DNA of 64,000 bases from Acanthacorydalis orientalis (GCA_034766995.1 CM068314.1:37705708-37769707), one strand, 5' to 3'. Positions 51,894 to 63,777 are shown, counted from the stretch's first letter. The notes: generated by a model from the sequence alone, not told the origin. Made by a program: numbers and translations.

Positions 51894-53019
51894 CTGTGGC
51901 GGTTTGATTAGAGACAACAGTTTTAGTTTCAAATTGTACTTTATTTTTTGATATAATCCCTTCAAAGTTCAATGCACTTGCTGCACCGGTTCTTTAGATT
52001 CACGATTCCCTCTCAGAAGCGGGTTTGTTCGAGGTCCACAAAATAGGAGTCTATACTTTCTATCGCCTCTTTATTCGACATAAATCACTTTCCAGTGAGG
52101 AAGTTTTTGAATTTCGGGAACAGATGAAAATTCACGAGACCCAAATTAAGCTAATATGGTAGATGCGAAAAGTTTTCAAGTTGCAATTCGCCTAATTTTT
52201 TTTGAGCGACAAAGTTTTGAATGAACTGGTGCATGGTGAAATAAGACTACTTTCTCGGTCATTCCGGGACGCTGCCTTTAAATTATTCAAAAGTGCTGCC
52301 TAGTATTTACCAGTAACTGTTCCTCTCTTCTAAAGGTCTCTTCTAAAGCCGTACAAGATAATTTCTTTTCCAGACGAGTGAACTGTCTTTGTCTCTCTCG
52401 AAGCTGTTTCATCGCGTACAATCCACCGTTTTGATTGCGTTTTCAATTATGATATTCTAATATTGAATCCAAATTTCATCCATGGCCACAAAACGCCGCA
52501 AATATCCATTGGATTCTTCTTAAACAGTTCCAAGAATTCGGCTGATGTTTGCGTAAGAACTTTTTTTTACTCTGCAGTAAGCAAATGCGGCACCCATTTT
52601 CGGAAAGTTTTTTCATAGGCAATTTATAATGAAAAATGAAATGCGCTCGCTCAGTTAAGATACCTATGGCGTCTACTATCTCGCTCAGTTTCACTCGCCG
52701 GTCGAACAAAACCATATCGTGAATTTTATTGATAACAAGATTCACCCAATGTAGGAAATATTCTCTCATGGATTCTCTTCCCTGTTTTCCTTTTCAAAAA
52801 AAATTAATTTAATTATACGTCGAATTTTGGTTTTATCTATTTTGCATTTTCGCACGAAATGCTTGTATTGAAACAACTGTCAAATGTAGAATTAACAACG
52901 GAATGATTTACAATTTCACATGCGTTACTAAAAGGAATGAAACCATATGAACACATATGCAGCTGTCCCGCTCTCCCTCAGCGAATACGCGAACCATACT
53001 ATTCTTTACACCGCCCTAG
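51894..53019 (-). mobile_element. mariner element relic (mauritiana-like)
   Basis: Left end CTGTGGCGGTTTGATTAGAG and right end (reverse complement) CTAGGGCGGTGTAAAGAATA are imperfect inverted repeats flanked by TA on both sides (51892-51893 and 53020-53021). Length is 1126 bp, a little short of a typical 1.3-kb mariner because of deletions in the N-terminal region. The right border is followed immediately by a (CA)n(TA)n tract. Confidence 0.85.
51941..52850 (-). pseudogene. mariner transposase, mauritiana-like, inactivated
   Basis: Minus-strand blocks in order: INKIHDMVLFDRRVKLSEIV with the helix-turn-helix region, MKKLSENG, FVAMDEIWIQ (first catalytic Asp retained), VLFHHAPVHSKLC, HLFPKFKNFLTGK, SNKEAIESIDSYFVDLEQTR, NRCSKCIEL and RDYIKK before the final TAA at 51941. 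In the family the second block reads HHDNAPAHS; here the two residues carrying the second catalytic Asp are deleted. The third Asp is replaced by Asn (GLVNFHLF). Many stops and frameshifts occur between blocks. It belongs to a different mariner lineage from the copies at 34 and 59 kb. Confidence 0.9.
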
Positions 53020-53020
53020 T

Positions 53021-53067
<47 letters not shown>

Positions 53068-53095
53068 GATAGATATAGACAGATGTAGATAGATT
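53020..53095. repeat. (CA)n(TA)n(GATA)n microsatellite at a mariner border
   Basis: Eleven CA units, 24 bp of TA, then irregular GATA/GACA units. It starts at the TA target site of the mariner relic. Confidence 0.96.
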
Positions 53096-53223
53096 AAAAA
53101 ATACTTACAAAAATAGGGAGATATTCATTTAGCCGATTGGATTAAAATGTAAAGAGCACGCCCTTACCTAAAACAAAAGCACATAATTTTATACAATTGT
53201 TTTATAAATGAGTAACAGAAATG

Positions 53224-53243
53224 TTATATATATATATATATAC
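53224..53243. repeat. Short (TA)n tract
   Basis: TA run of 20 bp. Confidence 0.9.
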
Positions 53244-53591
53244 GATAGTAATCTTTTATGTATGTATGAAAATCTTTGTTACAATAATGAACAAAGATAT
53301 TGTACTCAAGTTTTCAACAACTATGTTTACATTGACGGAATTATAAAAGCTACATTCATGTAGAATTGTTTACAGAATGAACAAACATTGTTTCTTGATT
53401 ATAGAAAGGATGAACGAATTTCAGCTTAAAATATAAAAAGCATATTATTAATTAAATTCTATTTAAAATAAAAAAAATGTAAAAATAAACATCATAACAA
53501 AAATAATTAATTGGCTTTCCATTTTTAGATTTCTTCCATTTTTCTATATGCTTCCAAAATATTTTGATTTTATTTGATATAAATAATAATG

Positions 53592-53627
53592 ACACACGTT
53601 CATACACAGACACAGACACACACACAT

Positions 53628-53662
<35 letters not shown>

Positions 53663-53676
53663 TTTATATATATACA
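53592..53676. repeat. (CA)n(TA)n microsatellite
   Basis: ACACGTTCATACACAGACAC-like CA repeats, then a TA run with TTTATT interruptions. Confidence 0.94.
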
Positions 53677-53958
53677 TATTTATTTGTTTGATTTTAAAAT
53701 AATTATATGAAGACGTGTTTCAAGAATAATATAAAAATATTCATAGCGGTTTGTTTGATATATACTTGTCAACAGGTATTACATTTATAATTAATATTCG
53801 TTTCCGTTTCTTTGAACAAAAAATATGAAAGGAACAGAACAGTAATTAGTGCAGTTTGCATACATTTTTTTCAGAATGTTTGAAAATACGTTTTTATTTG
53901 ATATAAATTTTGATAATTATGTATATTAAGCAGGACATCGGTTTGTAAATAAATATCA

Positions 53959-54005
53959 ATATATATATATATGTATATGTATGTATATATATAATTATAT
54001 GAATG

Positions 54006-54065
<60 letters not shown>

Positions 54066-54066
54066 T
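53959..54066. repeat. (TA)n with TATG interruptions, long
   Basis: TA, GTATATGTATG, TA, AATTATATGAATGTATG, then about 48 bp of TA and ACAC. Confidence 0.95.
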
Positions 54067-54858
54067 TAATAGATTCAAATTCTTTAATAGTAATGATTAA
54101 TATAAGAAACTAAGAGGTGCATTGAATAAATATTAATGTGGACTTTAATTAACGCATATTTCATAAACGCAACTTTTTATAACGAGTTAATTTCATGCCT
54201 ACAGAAATCATTTTTGACCTTTTTAAAAACATTATTTTTTGGTTTATTGCCAATGAAACCAGTTCTTAGAACAAGTAAAATTTCTGTCCTACAAATTCTC
54301 TAATATAAAATTTATTGAATGTAAGTATTTGACTTTCTGCCTAATTTCAATTGACACAAAGTCAATAAAAATTTTAAATGGGAAATATTTTTTCTTCGCC
54401 ATATTAACGAAAGTGAATACGTGCTTAACAAGATTGCATCTACTTTGGATGTTTTAATTTAAATAAATTATACATAAAATAATATTTTATAACCTACAAC
54501 CATATCTAATTGTTTTTTAATAAGTAGCCATGAATTTTTTAAATTTTACATCTATTTGTTATTTAATATGTATGCTTTTTTGTAACAAACGATCATATTT
54601 AGATGGAAAAAGATAATATCTAAGTGAAATGTTTCTATTCGTAATAAGTAAACATAGTCGGAATGATTATAATCATAAAATAAAGTCGATCCCATAGTCT
54701 TAATTGTAATTAAATTATGATGTATATATAGCATGCAAATAAAATTAAATGAAAAAACATTAACTGATTAAGATAGACAGAAAAATATAATATGAGATAT
54801 AACTATTAGTGTGTGCTTTTCTATCTGTGATCTCGTTAATGTGTTGTATAGGCGGTCG

Positions 54859-55056
54859 TTATCCTTTTAAATCAGCTAAGTGTTTGCTTTCCACTACAAG
54901 TTTCGTGAAGTGAGCCATCCTTAGATGGATTCTTAAGACTTCAAAGGTTTTTGACTCTTCAAAATCTAAAATGTTAGTAGTACCGAAACTAGTAATGGAG
55001 AGCAGACCTTTAGCTGATCCAAAATGATAAAGACCACTAGAACAACATAATGTCAA
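54859..55056 (-). CDS. Unidentified coding-like fragment
   Basis: A minus-strand frame of 65 codons in a locally less AT-rich stretch, with a balanced amino-acid composition unlike the AT-driven frames elsewhere: SGLYHFGSAKGLLSITSFGT, then NILDFEESKTFEVLRIHLRM and AHFTKLVVESKHLADLKG before a TAA. A splice-acceptor-like TTGTTCTAG lies near the start on the minus strand, so the real left limit could be an exon border. I do not recognise the family. It may be a last exon, a processed-gene fragment or part of a transposon. Confidence 0.22.
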   Translation of the reverse strand: MTLCCSSGLYHFGSAKGLLSITSFGTTNILDFEESKTFEVLRIHLRMAHFTKLVVESKHLADLKG

Positions 55057-55084
55057 ATAATTGAGACGACAATTTTAAGAATGC

Positions 55085-55087
<3 letters not shown>

Positions 55088-55144
<57 letters not shown>

Positions 55145-55187
55145 CATATGTGTGTGTGTGGGTATGTGTGTGTATGTATGTGTGTGC
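55088..55187. repeat. (TA)n(TG)n microsatellite
   Basis: TA runs with ACA interruptions, then TG repeats with GGG and TATG variants. Confidence 0.95.
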
Positions 55188-55382
55188 AAAAAATACAAGT
55201 ATAGTAAATTAAGTGTTCCATTTTTTATTCGATTATTTTATATCATATTTATTAGCAAATTATAAGCTACGAAAATTTTAATATTAAAAAAATATTTGCA
55301 GAGAAGATATCAGTTTAAATAAATAATTAAAAAAATATAGTTATACACACATTTAATTGTCTCTACCTATACCTATCTATTA

Positions 55383-55384
<2 letters not shown>

Positions 55385-55449
<65 letters not shown>
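55385..55449. repeat. (TA)n microsatellite, long
   Basis: TA run of 56 bp then ACACATATA. Confidence 0.97.
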
Positions 55450-55612
55450 ATATTTCATTATATGAAATTGATATGTTACGTAGTAAATATGTGATAAAAT
55501 TTATTTAAATATTGCAATATAGTTACTAAACATGTAAATTATTTTTACAATTTACCTTTTTGTATTTAAGTATTATTCTAAATATAATAGTTACAGTTCC
55601 GTTTAAATGGTC

Positions 55613-55614
<2 letters not shown>

Positions 55615-55669
<55 letters not shown>
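55615..55669. repeat. (TA)n microsatellite, left of a pair
   Basis: Perfect TA run of 55 bp. Confidence 0.97.
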
Positions 55670-55675
<6 letters not shown>

Positions 55676-55691
55676 GATAAAGGAACAAAAG

Positions 55692-55692
<1 letters not shown>

Positions 55693-55747
<55 letters not shown>
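55693..55747. repeat. (TA)n microsatellite, right of a pair
   Basis: Perfect TA run of about 54 bp, separated from the previous tract by 23 bp of AT-rich sequence. Confidence 0.97.
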
Positions 55748-55750
<3 letters not shown>

Positions 55751-55999
55751 ATAAAATTACGACTTGAATATAAATGAATTCTAAGGTTAACGTTTTTAAG
55801 ACTAAAGGTCTATTATATAAAATGTTTAAGTAATTTATCGGAAAATGATAATTTGATATCAACAGATCTATTAGTATTGTTCTCAAAAAAGGAAAATACA
55901 ATATTTTTCTCTTCTGTCAGAAATAAGGTAAAGCCAATGTCACGTGGAACCACTAACCGATATCAGTAGAATCTTAAATGTGATTCAAGTGGCATCACA

Positions 56000-56005
56000 T
56001 TTATT
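56000..56005 (-). promoter_or_regulatory. Possible poly(A) signal AATAAA
   Basis: On the minus strand GAATAAATG occurs about 200 bases beyond the stop of the ORF at 56209-56439. AATAAA is frequent by chance in AT-rich DNA, so this matters only together with that ORF. Confidence 0.2.
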
Positions 56006-56208
56006 CTATTTCCCATCGAAAGGAATTTCTAGATATGTATGTAAGGCCTCCACAGAGTCCGTACGTGAGAACGTTATTTACCCCAAAGCAATTATTTTAA
56101 TGTCACTTCAGTGATACATGACAGTTTCTCAACTTGTATGTGTATCGCAAAAGGTTCGCTTATTCGATTTTATCAGATTAGTTTCGCAAAGTTTACATTT
56201 CTTACGAC

Positions 56209-56439
56209 TTAGTTGAAACATTCACGCAAGAACGGAAATTCGTGTTTTCTTAACATTCTCTGTATGCATATATTTGATTCAGCTGTGTTTCCACAAGGGA
56301 AACACGACGTGTTCATTTTGACTTTATTCCGGCCGTCTGGAGTATTGCAACCAGACATCACTACAGCCCTCAAGCGTCGAGCTTGTTGAATACTTCTACG
56401 TGCTGTTTGTTTTAAGCATCTAGAAAGTTCTTGTGCCAT
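56209..56439 (-). CDS. Hypothetical 76-residue basic, cysteine-containing protein
   Basis: An uninterrupted minus-strand frame with a favourable start context (AACAAAATGG) in the least AT-rich stretch of this region (55920-56460). The N-terminal third is Arg/Gln-rich and probably helical (SRCLKQTARRSIQQARRLRA); the rest has five cysteines, including SGCNTPDGRNKVKMNTSCF and PCGNTAESNICIQRMLRKHE. There is no signal peptide or membrane segment, and I recognise no family. It might be a real small gene or exon, a retrocopy, or a transposon fragment. The longer-than-random frame and composition argue against pure noise. Confidence 0.3.
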   Translation of the reverse strand: MAQELSRCLKQTARRSIQQARRLRAVVMSGCNTPDGRNKVKMNTSCFPCGNTAESNICIQRMLRKHEFPFLRECFN

Positions 56440-56485
56440 TTTGTTATTCTATAGACACTATGTAACTACATATTACTTTATATAA

Positions 56486-56488
<3 letters not shown>

Positions 56489-56526
<38 letters not shown>

Positions 56527-56537
56527 TACATATATAA
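56489..56537. repeat. (TA)n(CA)n microsatellite
   Basis: TA run of 27 bp then CA repeats and ACATATATA. Confidence 0.95.
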
Positions 56538-58285
56538 ATGTTATATTGAAATGGTTTTGGAAAGAAAACAATATGTATTAGAGACGTTTTGCATCCAATT
56601 AAACATAATACCTTAATCAATTATAAGAAACTAATTCATATATTAGAAACTAATTCCTACATAACATACCTAGATTTTTCATAACAATATTCTTTTCAAT
56701 TAATTACACAGTTTTATGAATAAAAATTAAAAAAATCAAATTCTATTCTTTTATTAGTTTTAAAAAAAATATTTATAATTCAACAGTATAGATGTTTATA
56801 TTTTTGATGAAATATTTTCTGAAAAATAATTAAATATTAATCTTTTATTGCATGATTTTTGATATTTTCTTAAATGATATAAAAAAGTATGTAAATAATT
56901 AAAAACAAATGTTTTTCGAATACTTAATTTTGTTTTCTGAATTTTGTAATTGACAAATAAACTTTTATATGTCCTGCCGATATATGTATAATAAAAAAAT
57001 AACCTTATATGTCTCAAAAATAATATTAAAATCTATTATTTTATATACAATTAATTAAAAATAATATAAATTCATACAAAGTAAACGAACTGCTGTTGGT
57101 TCGGTAAATAAATATTATTTTTATAGTTGAATTTTTATGTTTATAAATATTTATATATTTCTTAATTATAAATGAATTAAATGTATTTATATTACAATTT
57201 TACACATAAATTTTTTGAATTATATGCAATTTCAATTTTTAAATGCTTAAACAGAAACAAATCAATGTGAGAAAACAGTTAAAAAAATTTTATTGATGCT
57301 AGTTGAAAAATATGCACAAAGCGGCCTATAAATTTGTTTGAAAATAAACGACTTTTACAAAACCATCATATAAATTCTGTGCACGACCAACCATTTACAA
57401 CGAATTTTAAATTTAACTATTAGTAAACATAAAGCGTCGGTTTACATAAGTTTTTGCCCCGATATTTTTTTATATTATGCAAATTATTTAGAATTTATCA
57501 TAGAGATTTAATTTCATATAAATTATTTGAGTGGAAATGTTTTGTGTAACTTGATTAATTTTTAAACTTTCTGCTTACACAAAATTAATATTTTATCAGA
57601 GGAATTAAAAATCGAAATAAGTGTACTTGACGTAAAGCAATTTCATTTTAAATATTAATTATGATCATAAATCAATTATTTTATTTTGTTAATTATATAA
57701 TAGTATTTAAATGTTCTATCTTCTTGTTAATGAAATGAAATGAATATATTATTTATGTTACAAACTATAAAATTACGACAACCACAAAGATAATCAACTT
57801 TAATACATTTAATAAATTAAGAAAATGACGACATAGCAAAAGATACATTCAGTTTGATAGTATATAATTTTAAAGTCAGGACATAAAATACTTTTATTAT
57901 TTAATTTAATTAAAATGAAACGATCTACTGTAAACGGATATAACAATAGATTTAACACCGTTTGCACAGTTGGACAGCCCTTATAAAGTACTTGCGTTAA
58001 AGTACCTTTCATATAACATTTTCCGTATGCAAGATCACGTATACTTATATTACAAGAATGCACATACGTTATTACTACAAAATAATTAAATTTTACGATA
58101 AAGGATGTATCCATTATTCCTTGTGTTACACCGCTTTAAATATTTCATTAAAATTTTATGCATGTTTCTGTAAAATTTAATATTTCTATACGAAAATCAG
58201 TAATATTATCGAAAATTTCAAATACCTGCTTATTTCTTTGATTCAGTTAATTATTTGTTCTAATAGTATATTTTCAAATTTACAC

Positions 58286-58288
<3 letters not shown>

Positions 58289-58350
<62 letters not shown>
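58289..58350. repeat. (TA)n microsatellite, long
   Basis: Perfect TA run of 61 bp. Confidence 0.97.
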
Positions 58351-59034
58351 CATATTATTATACGAAATTCATTCGTTTTTATAGATAAGAAAAGACAACA
58401 GAGGTTTATATGTAAATTTTAATTTTATTTTTTTACCCTTCTATTTCATATTATTAAATATGTATTCCAGTGATGTTGCAGCATTGTATTGGTGTTGTGA
58501 AAAATGATTCCTCTTTGCTGTTAAAAAAAATTCTTATGTAACATACACATACTGTCATGTGACTGAAGCCTATTTTTTTCCAAAAACAAATGGAAAACAA
58601 AAGGATTGAAACTTTATTACGTTATACCGTTGAATTCTGATCTTTACAATCTCAAGAATTAAATTATTGTTTTGTGAATTGTTCCGTCTTTAAAATGTGT
58701 TATAATTTGGATTTGATACATCTCAAATGATTGGAATAATGCTTATGCTTAATAAATATCAATCATTGTCACACGTTTGATGTCAATGAAAAATTATATA
58801 AAGGTTTTCTATAATTTTTCTTGTTTTTAACATTTCATTTGCGTTGTTTGAACTCAAGTTTTTTAATTGGAATCCAATTTTTAATAAAAAGTAGAGTGAA
58901 TATGTCTTTTCACAAATTATTTTTCCATTAAAAATATTTTCTAGTAAAAAATATTAAATTAATGATGATTAATCATTTTCTATTGATGCTTTTTCGCACT
59001 TACCTCCGAGCGGATTTTTCTATACAGAGACATA

Positions 59035-60302
59035 TTAGGTGCTTGCATTGAAAGGCACTGTTTTTTTTTGTGTTTTGTGATTTATTTCAATAACAAAATG
59101 TTTGAAGACATTAATCAAAGTATTTGCTCTCGGCAACCATGACTTTTTCCCACTTTTCTGGCAGAAGTTGAATTTTGCGACGAAAGAATGATCTTTCTGT
59201 TGAGCCAATCCATTCAGGAACCTAATTTTCGACTTCTCCGTAATATGTAAATGTGTATCTTCCAAAGTGTGTTGTATCGATCGTAACAGATGGTAATCGC
59301 TTGGAGCCAGGTTCAAAGAATACGCTAGGTGCGGAAGAACCTCCCATTCGAGCTCCATCAGTGTTTGTTTCACGGCTATAGCAACATGGAGCCGGGCGTT
59401 GTCGTGGAGAAGAATCACTTCTCGGCGGTTTAATGCAATTGATAGTCGTTTTTGAATCAAATTAGCATTCAAATACTCCAATTGTTGTCTATAACGCTCG
59501 ATGGTGATTGTTTCCTTCGGTTTTAACAGCTTATAATACACGACACCTTCCATATCCCATTAAATTGAGAGCGTTTGGGTGTTTCGCTTTATTGTCGACG
59601 TTGATAGTTGGCCAGGATCAACCCATGAATTCTTGTATTTCGGGTTGTCGAAATAAATCCATTTTTTATCTCCGGTTACGATATTGCATAAGAAACTCTT
59701 CTTTTTATGCCTTGCAAGCAAAGAAATCGATATGTTTAAACGATTAGCAATGGCATTTTCGGTCAATTCATGTGGCAGCCATATCCCTTCTTTCCGGATC
59801 TTTCCCATGACTTGTAAACGTCGTGAAATTGTTGCTTTATCGACTTCGAGCTGTTTAGCCAATTCTTTGAGTGTTTGAGCAGGGTTTTCTTCCAAGAGAG
59901 TTATCGTTGCAGTTGTTCATCTTCGAACTTTTTCGATTGACCTGGCCGTTGTCTGTTGTGAACGTCACAATGACCATTTTTGAATCATCAAAACCAATAT
60001 CTACAAACTGTTTCCGATCAAGCAGATTCACCATAAATTATTGCAAGCAATCGTTGAGCTTCAGCTGCACTTTTTTTCAAATCAAAGTAGTGTAGAAGTG
60101 CACATCGGAAAAACAACTTTTCGCGTTTCATTTTAATTCGGTTATAAAAATGCATTTGTGCAAACAAAGGATAACGTCTGATAACTGAACTTTAGGGAAT
60201 ATTCACGTTTAAAAATGACATAAGAGACATCTATCACTGCCCATAGCATACCCACCTAGAGCCATCTATAAGTGAACAGCGGTTTTCAATGCAAGCTTCT
60301 AT
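59035..60302 (-). mobile_element. mariner element, copy 2, both ends present
   Basis: A 1268-bp element. The left end TTAGGTGCTTGCATTGAAAG follows a TA (59033-59034); the reverse-complemented right end ATAGAAGCTTGCATTGAAAA matches it from GCTTGCATTGAAA inward. The structure is collinear with copy 1 at 34.02-35.30 kb, including the subterminal GAACAGCGG. A copy of dispersed repeat R begins about 24 bases beyond the right end. Confidence 0.94.
59111..60131 (-). pseudogene. mariner transposase, copy 2, nearly full length, inactivated
   Basis: From an ATG at 60131 (MKREKLFFRCA) to a TAA at 59111 (MVAESKYFD-stop), about 340 codons, the normal family length. Blocks in order: paired N-terminal DNA-binding domain with EENPAQTLKELAKQLEVDKA and TISRRLQVMGKI, the linker WLPHEL, VTGDKKWIYFDNPKYKNSWV with the first Asp, GVVYYKLLKPKETIT, ILLHDNARLHVA with the second Asp, and LAPSDYHLLRS with the third. 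Thirty-four residues separate the second and third Asp, the DD34D signature of mariner. All three catalytic Asp survive, but stops in the N-terminal domain and frameshifts near 59.90, 59.56 and 59.23 kb inactivate it. Confidence 0.94.
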
Positions 60303-60325
60303 TTGATACATAAGAGCATCTCATT

Positions 60326-60465
60326 GTCATCGAAATTCCTATTAATAACAATCAAAAATTATCATTTGTCACTTGTTGAACATTTTTGGTCAGAAATATT
60401 TTTTTTGTGGAGTGAAAAAAAATTATTCTGTAAAATGAATTTAGCTATATTGTCAAAAGTGCATT
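60326..60465 (+). repeat. Dispersed repeat R, third copy
   Basis: Matches the 20.84-kb copy in the same orientation: AACAATCAAAAATTATCATT opens a 40-base block with 31 identities, and AAATGAATTTAGCTATATTG opens a 29-base block with 24 identities. It begins just outside the mariner copy 2 terminus. Confidence 0.6.
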
Positions 60466-61456
60466 GTGAAGAAACAGGTCTTTTTGAAATACAATATTGT
60501 GAAAAAAGAATGAAAAAAATAGTCAATACATTTCCAGTAGCTATTGGATTTTTTTAAAGATCATAACCGTGGTTTTAATTTTCTGTTTTAGTTTAGGGTA
60601 CAAAAAATAATTTTAATGTTACAAACGAGACATATAAGGATGGGATGGTTAAGAATCACAACGTCTTTAGATAACAAACACTCATGAAACAATGCCTTTG
60701 TAAGTTATAGCAATACCATGTAAGAGCAATGAATTGTTTTGTTCTCGAGACTGTGGACGATCTGTGTGAATTTGTTTCAGGGGACGATTCAGAAATTTGT
60801 AGTAAGAATAAGAAATTGAAACTTAGTGGCGACAATTAATGATTAACAGATGAATATTGTCTTTATTGGTAATGTAATTGTCTTAATTAATATTTAAATC
60901 AGTTTTGAAAATTAGAAGCGGCGGTGTATTTTGCAAATTAGTTATATTTAATAGTATAAATCAAATGATTAACAGGAATCAATTAGCAAAAATCAGTTTT
61001 TGATAGATTTTTCATTTATATATTTCGAAATGTAAATAATTAAGATAAAGACGTATCACTTTGATATCAATAATATGTCAAAGTGAGAGTCATAATTTAA
61101 TACATTTTAATTTAATGATTTATGCAAATTGTCTTTCAAGTCTCATCTATAAAAAAAAGTAATATAATAAATAAATAAATTATAAAATAAATTAATTGAA
61201 CATAATTTATAATTCATCATAAATTTAAAATATTCCATTAAAGAATGAAACTATTCATATATGTAAATTTTCAACTACCATTTAATTAAACGTATGATGT
61301 TGTTTTATTTGAAATTGGTGCCATGTTTATTTGTATTTATATATATATATATATATATGTAATAAGGGTAAATTTGACATTCAAACAATATTCGCAATGA
61401 AAAATGAGCATGTGTTAAATTCAGTTTTATCCAAAATAAACATGAGATATTCATAG
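60466..61456. other. AT-rich DNA, nothing recognised
   Basis: A short hairpin (TCACTTTGA and TCAAAGTGA, 61056-61086) and one short TA tract. Confidence 0.6.
61338..61359. repeat. Short (TA)n tract
   Basis: TA run of 22 bp. Confidence 0.92.
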
Positions 61457-61777
61457 TCAACTGCTAAGACGTTGTAATGTTTCATATTTTATAGAGTTCA
61501 AATCATATTCATGATAAACGTCCTCCTTCATTAAAAAATGTTTTTTTTGCAGAGTAAGAAAATAAATATTGATTAGATTTGATGTTGATTTCACTTCAAA
61601 TTGCCCAAATAACAAAATACCTACACAAATCGTAGAACTGGAGGCTTTTAGCACGATCTGTTGAGAAAAGATTTCGATATTTCGAGTCTTTAGTTCTTTA
61701 TTTATTTGTTTAGATAATAAATAAATTTCATTAAATGTCCTTGTAATAAACGAATTTCTGCAAATGCTTATATACAC
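61457..61777 (-). CDS. Possible gustatory-receptor-like (7tm_7) C-terminal exon or remnant
   Basis: A 106-codon minus-strand frame. Residues 17-41 form a charged helix (EIYLLSKQINKELKTRNIEI) followed by FSQQI at 37-41, then TICVGILLFGQFEVKSTSNL and INIYFLTLQ. In insect gustatory receptors the last exon carries a helix, then FS.Q, a T.C about 12-14 residues later and the TYL...L.Q motif of the seventh membrane segment. FSQQ, the T and C at 49 and 51, and Y...L.Q at 72-77 fall close to those spacings. A splice-acceptor-like CATTTGCAG lies just inside the frame on the minus strand. The canonical TYL reads IYF, and the frame continues about 29 residues past the expected end, so it may be degraded or a false resemblance. 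No upstream exon was found. Confidence 0.28.
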   Translation of the reverse strand: MYISICRNSFITRTFNEIYLLSKQINKELKTRNIEIFSQQIVLKASSSTICVGILLFGQFEVKSTSNLINIYFLTLQKKHFLMKEDVYHEYDLNSIKYETLQRLSS

Positions 61778-62376
61778 ATTTTGATTTCAGAAAATGATTT
61801 TATATTATTATTGAACTTTATTTACTTTTGAAGAAGAAAATATAGTATAGTATAGAGGTTCGCATTTTTTAAAAAGTTTTTACTTGCAGTTATTTATTAT
61901 GAGATATGCCATTGAAACGATAAAAAACCGAAGTTATAATTAGATGACTTTTACTACATACATATTATAATTTAATAACTAATAATATATATATAGATAT
62001 ATTATTATTTATTAAATTATATAACATATAATTTCTTATTAAATTGCATTAAATATTAAGTGAGTTTTGATTTATTTTTTTGGATCATTTAACGACAAAA
62101 TCATGGTAGGGTGAATTTTATTTTAACTTATATACTTATTTAAAAAGTAAGTGATATAAATACGTTCTGTACGGTTTGAATTTTTGATTAGAATTTAAAG
62201 CAGTATCGGTGGTCATTACGTAAATATTAATTACATTAACAATAGATATTGAAGACAGATATTATTTTGCATTCAGTTATTCATTGCTAATACACTGTTT
62301 TGCATTGTGTACATGTTTTTTTAAAAAACGTTTTTTAATTTGAAAGAATACATATCTCAGATAAGAATCTGTCACT

Positions 62377-62383
<7 letters not shown>

Positions 62384-62447
<64 letters not shown>

Positions 62448-62449
62448 CT
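62384..62449. repeat. (TA)n microsatellite, long
   Basis: About 52 bp of TA, TTTATATA, then ACTGCG. Confidence 0.96.
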
Positions 62450-62886
62450 GCGTATGTGTGTGAATGCGTATAAATATATATGAATGTGTATATAAACGTT
62501 TATGTGCAAACTAACTAATATTCTCAGAAAACGACTACTAAATTGAAAATTGCTGATTTAAACAATCGTTAAAGGAATATCTTTTTTATGTTTGTAACGG
62601 AGTAATAAAAAGTATTTAATTGACGGAATACGACGGTATGCTTCAGAACGTTTAAATGAAAAAAAGTACTGTCTCAGTTTATTTCCAACATTTAAACAAG
62701 TCGATAGTTTTTATGTAGGGTTTATATGCCAGCAATTTTCTTTCAGTATTTTATACAAACAATAATGTTAAATATATGTTACATTTTTCTCGACTTTAAA
62801 ATAAACAGATAAGATTTTAATTTTTTTAACTGTATACATTTTTTTACTTTTATAATATACATACACGTACAAACACACACTCACTT

Positions 62887-62900
62887 ATATATATATATAC
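62887..62900. repeat. Short (TA)n tract flanked by CA repeats
   Basis: ACAAACACACACTCACT, TA run of 14 bp, then ACAAACACATA. Confidence 0.85.
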
Positions 62901-63777
62901 AAACACATATGTATATAAACGATTGTGGAATTATTAAAAATAAATGTAAGTAGTTATTTTCGCACAATTTTTCAAGACTTAAAAAAAAATTTTATGTTGT
63001 TTAAAGCACTGTTTTGTTATATCGAATATATGTTACATCGAGATTAGTTCATCGATTTGAAATAAAAAAAATCTAAAATGAACAGAATTTTTGTGTTTTG
63101 AACATTTTTTTATAAAATATCATGAAATGTTAAAGGCTAGTGGAAGATGGGTATCTGAAACTTTAAGTAGAATTAAAAAAATTGAAATGAGAATTGTAAA
63201 ACTTGTTGAATTTTATCTTACTGAAAGAGAAAGTACGAGTTAGTCGCTTGTGATAAGTGATAAATCTATTGCTCTACATTTTGATTTTATACCCAAAACA
63301 CGTTCTTTAAAATGGTAAAAAAATGAACCGATTTACAGAAAAGTCAACTTATAAAAGATTTATAAATGTCGAGATAAATCAAGTAAAAGATTAAGATATT
63401 TTTTTAGTTTCAAAAAAAAACACTTTTCATCATATTTTAGATCATATTATTTTAATTTTTCGTGTCAATTATATTCTACTATCATGCAGAATTTTCAAAA
63501 AAAAATCAGTCAAGCAGTTTGTTTTTCATTCGTAAATATCACTTAAATGTTCAACTTCCCCTATATTTATAGTCTAGAAACAATACTTATTTTTAAATTG
63601 AAATTTTTTTTATATGATCTGAAGAAAATTTTTCAAAAGAAATTTATTACTGACTAGAAAGCATAGAATCCATTGTTAAAAAATGTAGAAAATGCATTTA
63701 AGTAAAGGAATATAGAAAAATAAACAAAATAATCTTTTAACTCGTTTCCTGATAGGTTTAGAAAGTTGTAATTTATT

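Larger units (their letters stand above)
53096..54840. other. AT-rich DNA, no gene
   Basis: Three microsatellites; the 60-codon minus-strand frame at 54552-54734 has no recognised motif. Confidence 0.6.
55188..55920. other. Microsatellite-rich AT DNA, no gene
   Basis: Three long TA tracts dominate. Confidence 0.65.
56460..59034. other. AT-rich DNA, no supported gene
   Basis: Two microsatellites. Minus-strand frames at 56796-57017 and 57809-58114 have no recognised motifs. Confidence 0.6.

Noticed and set aside
57809..58114. 101-codon minus-strand frame
   Set aside because: No recognisable motif; long frames of this size occur by chance in this window.
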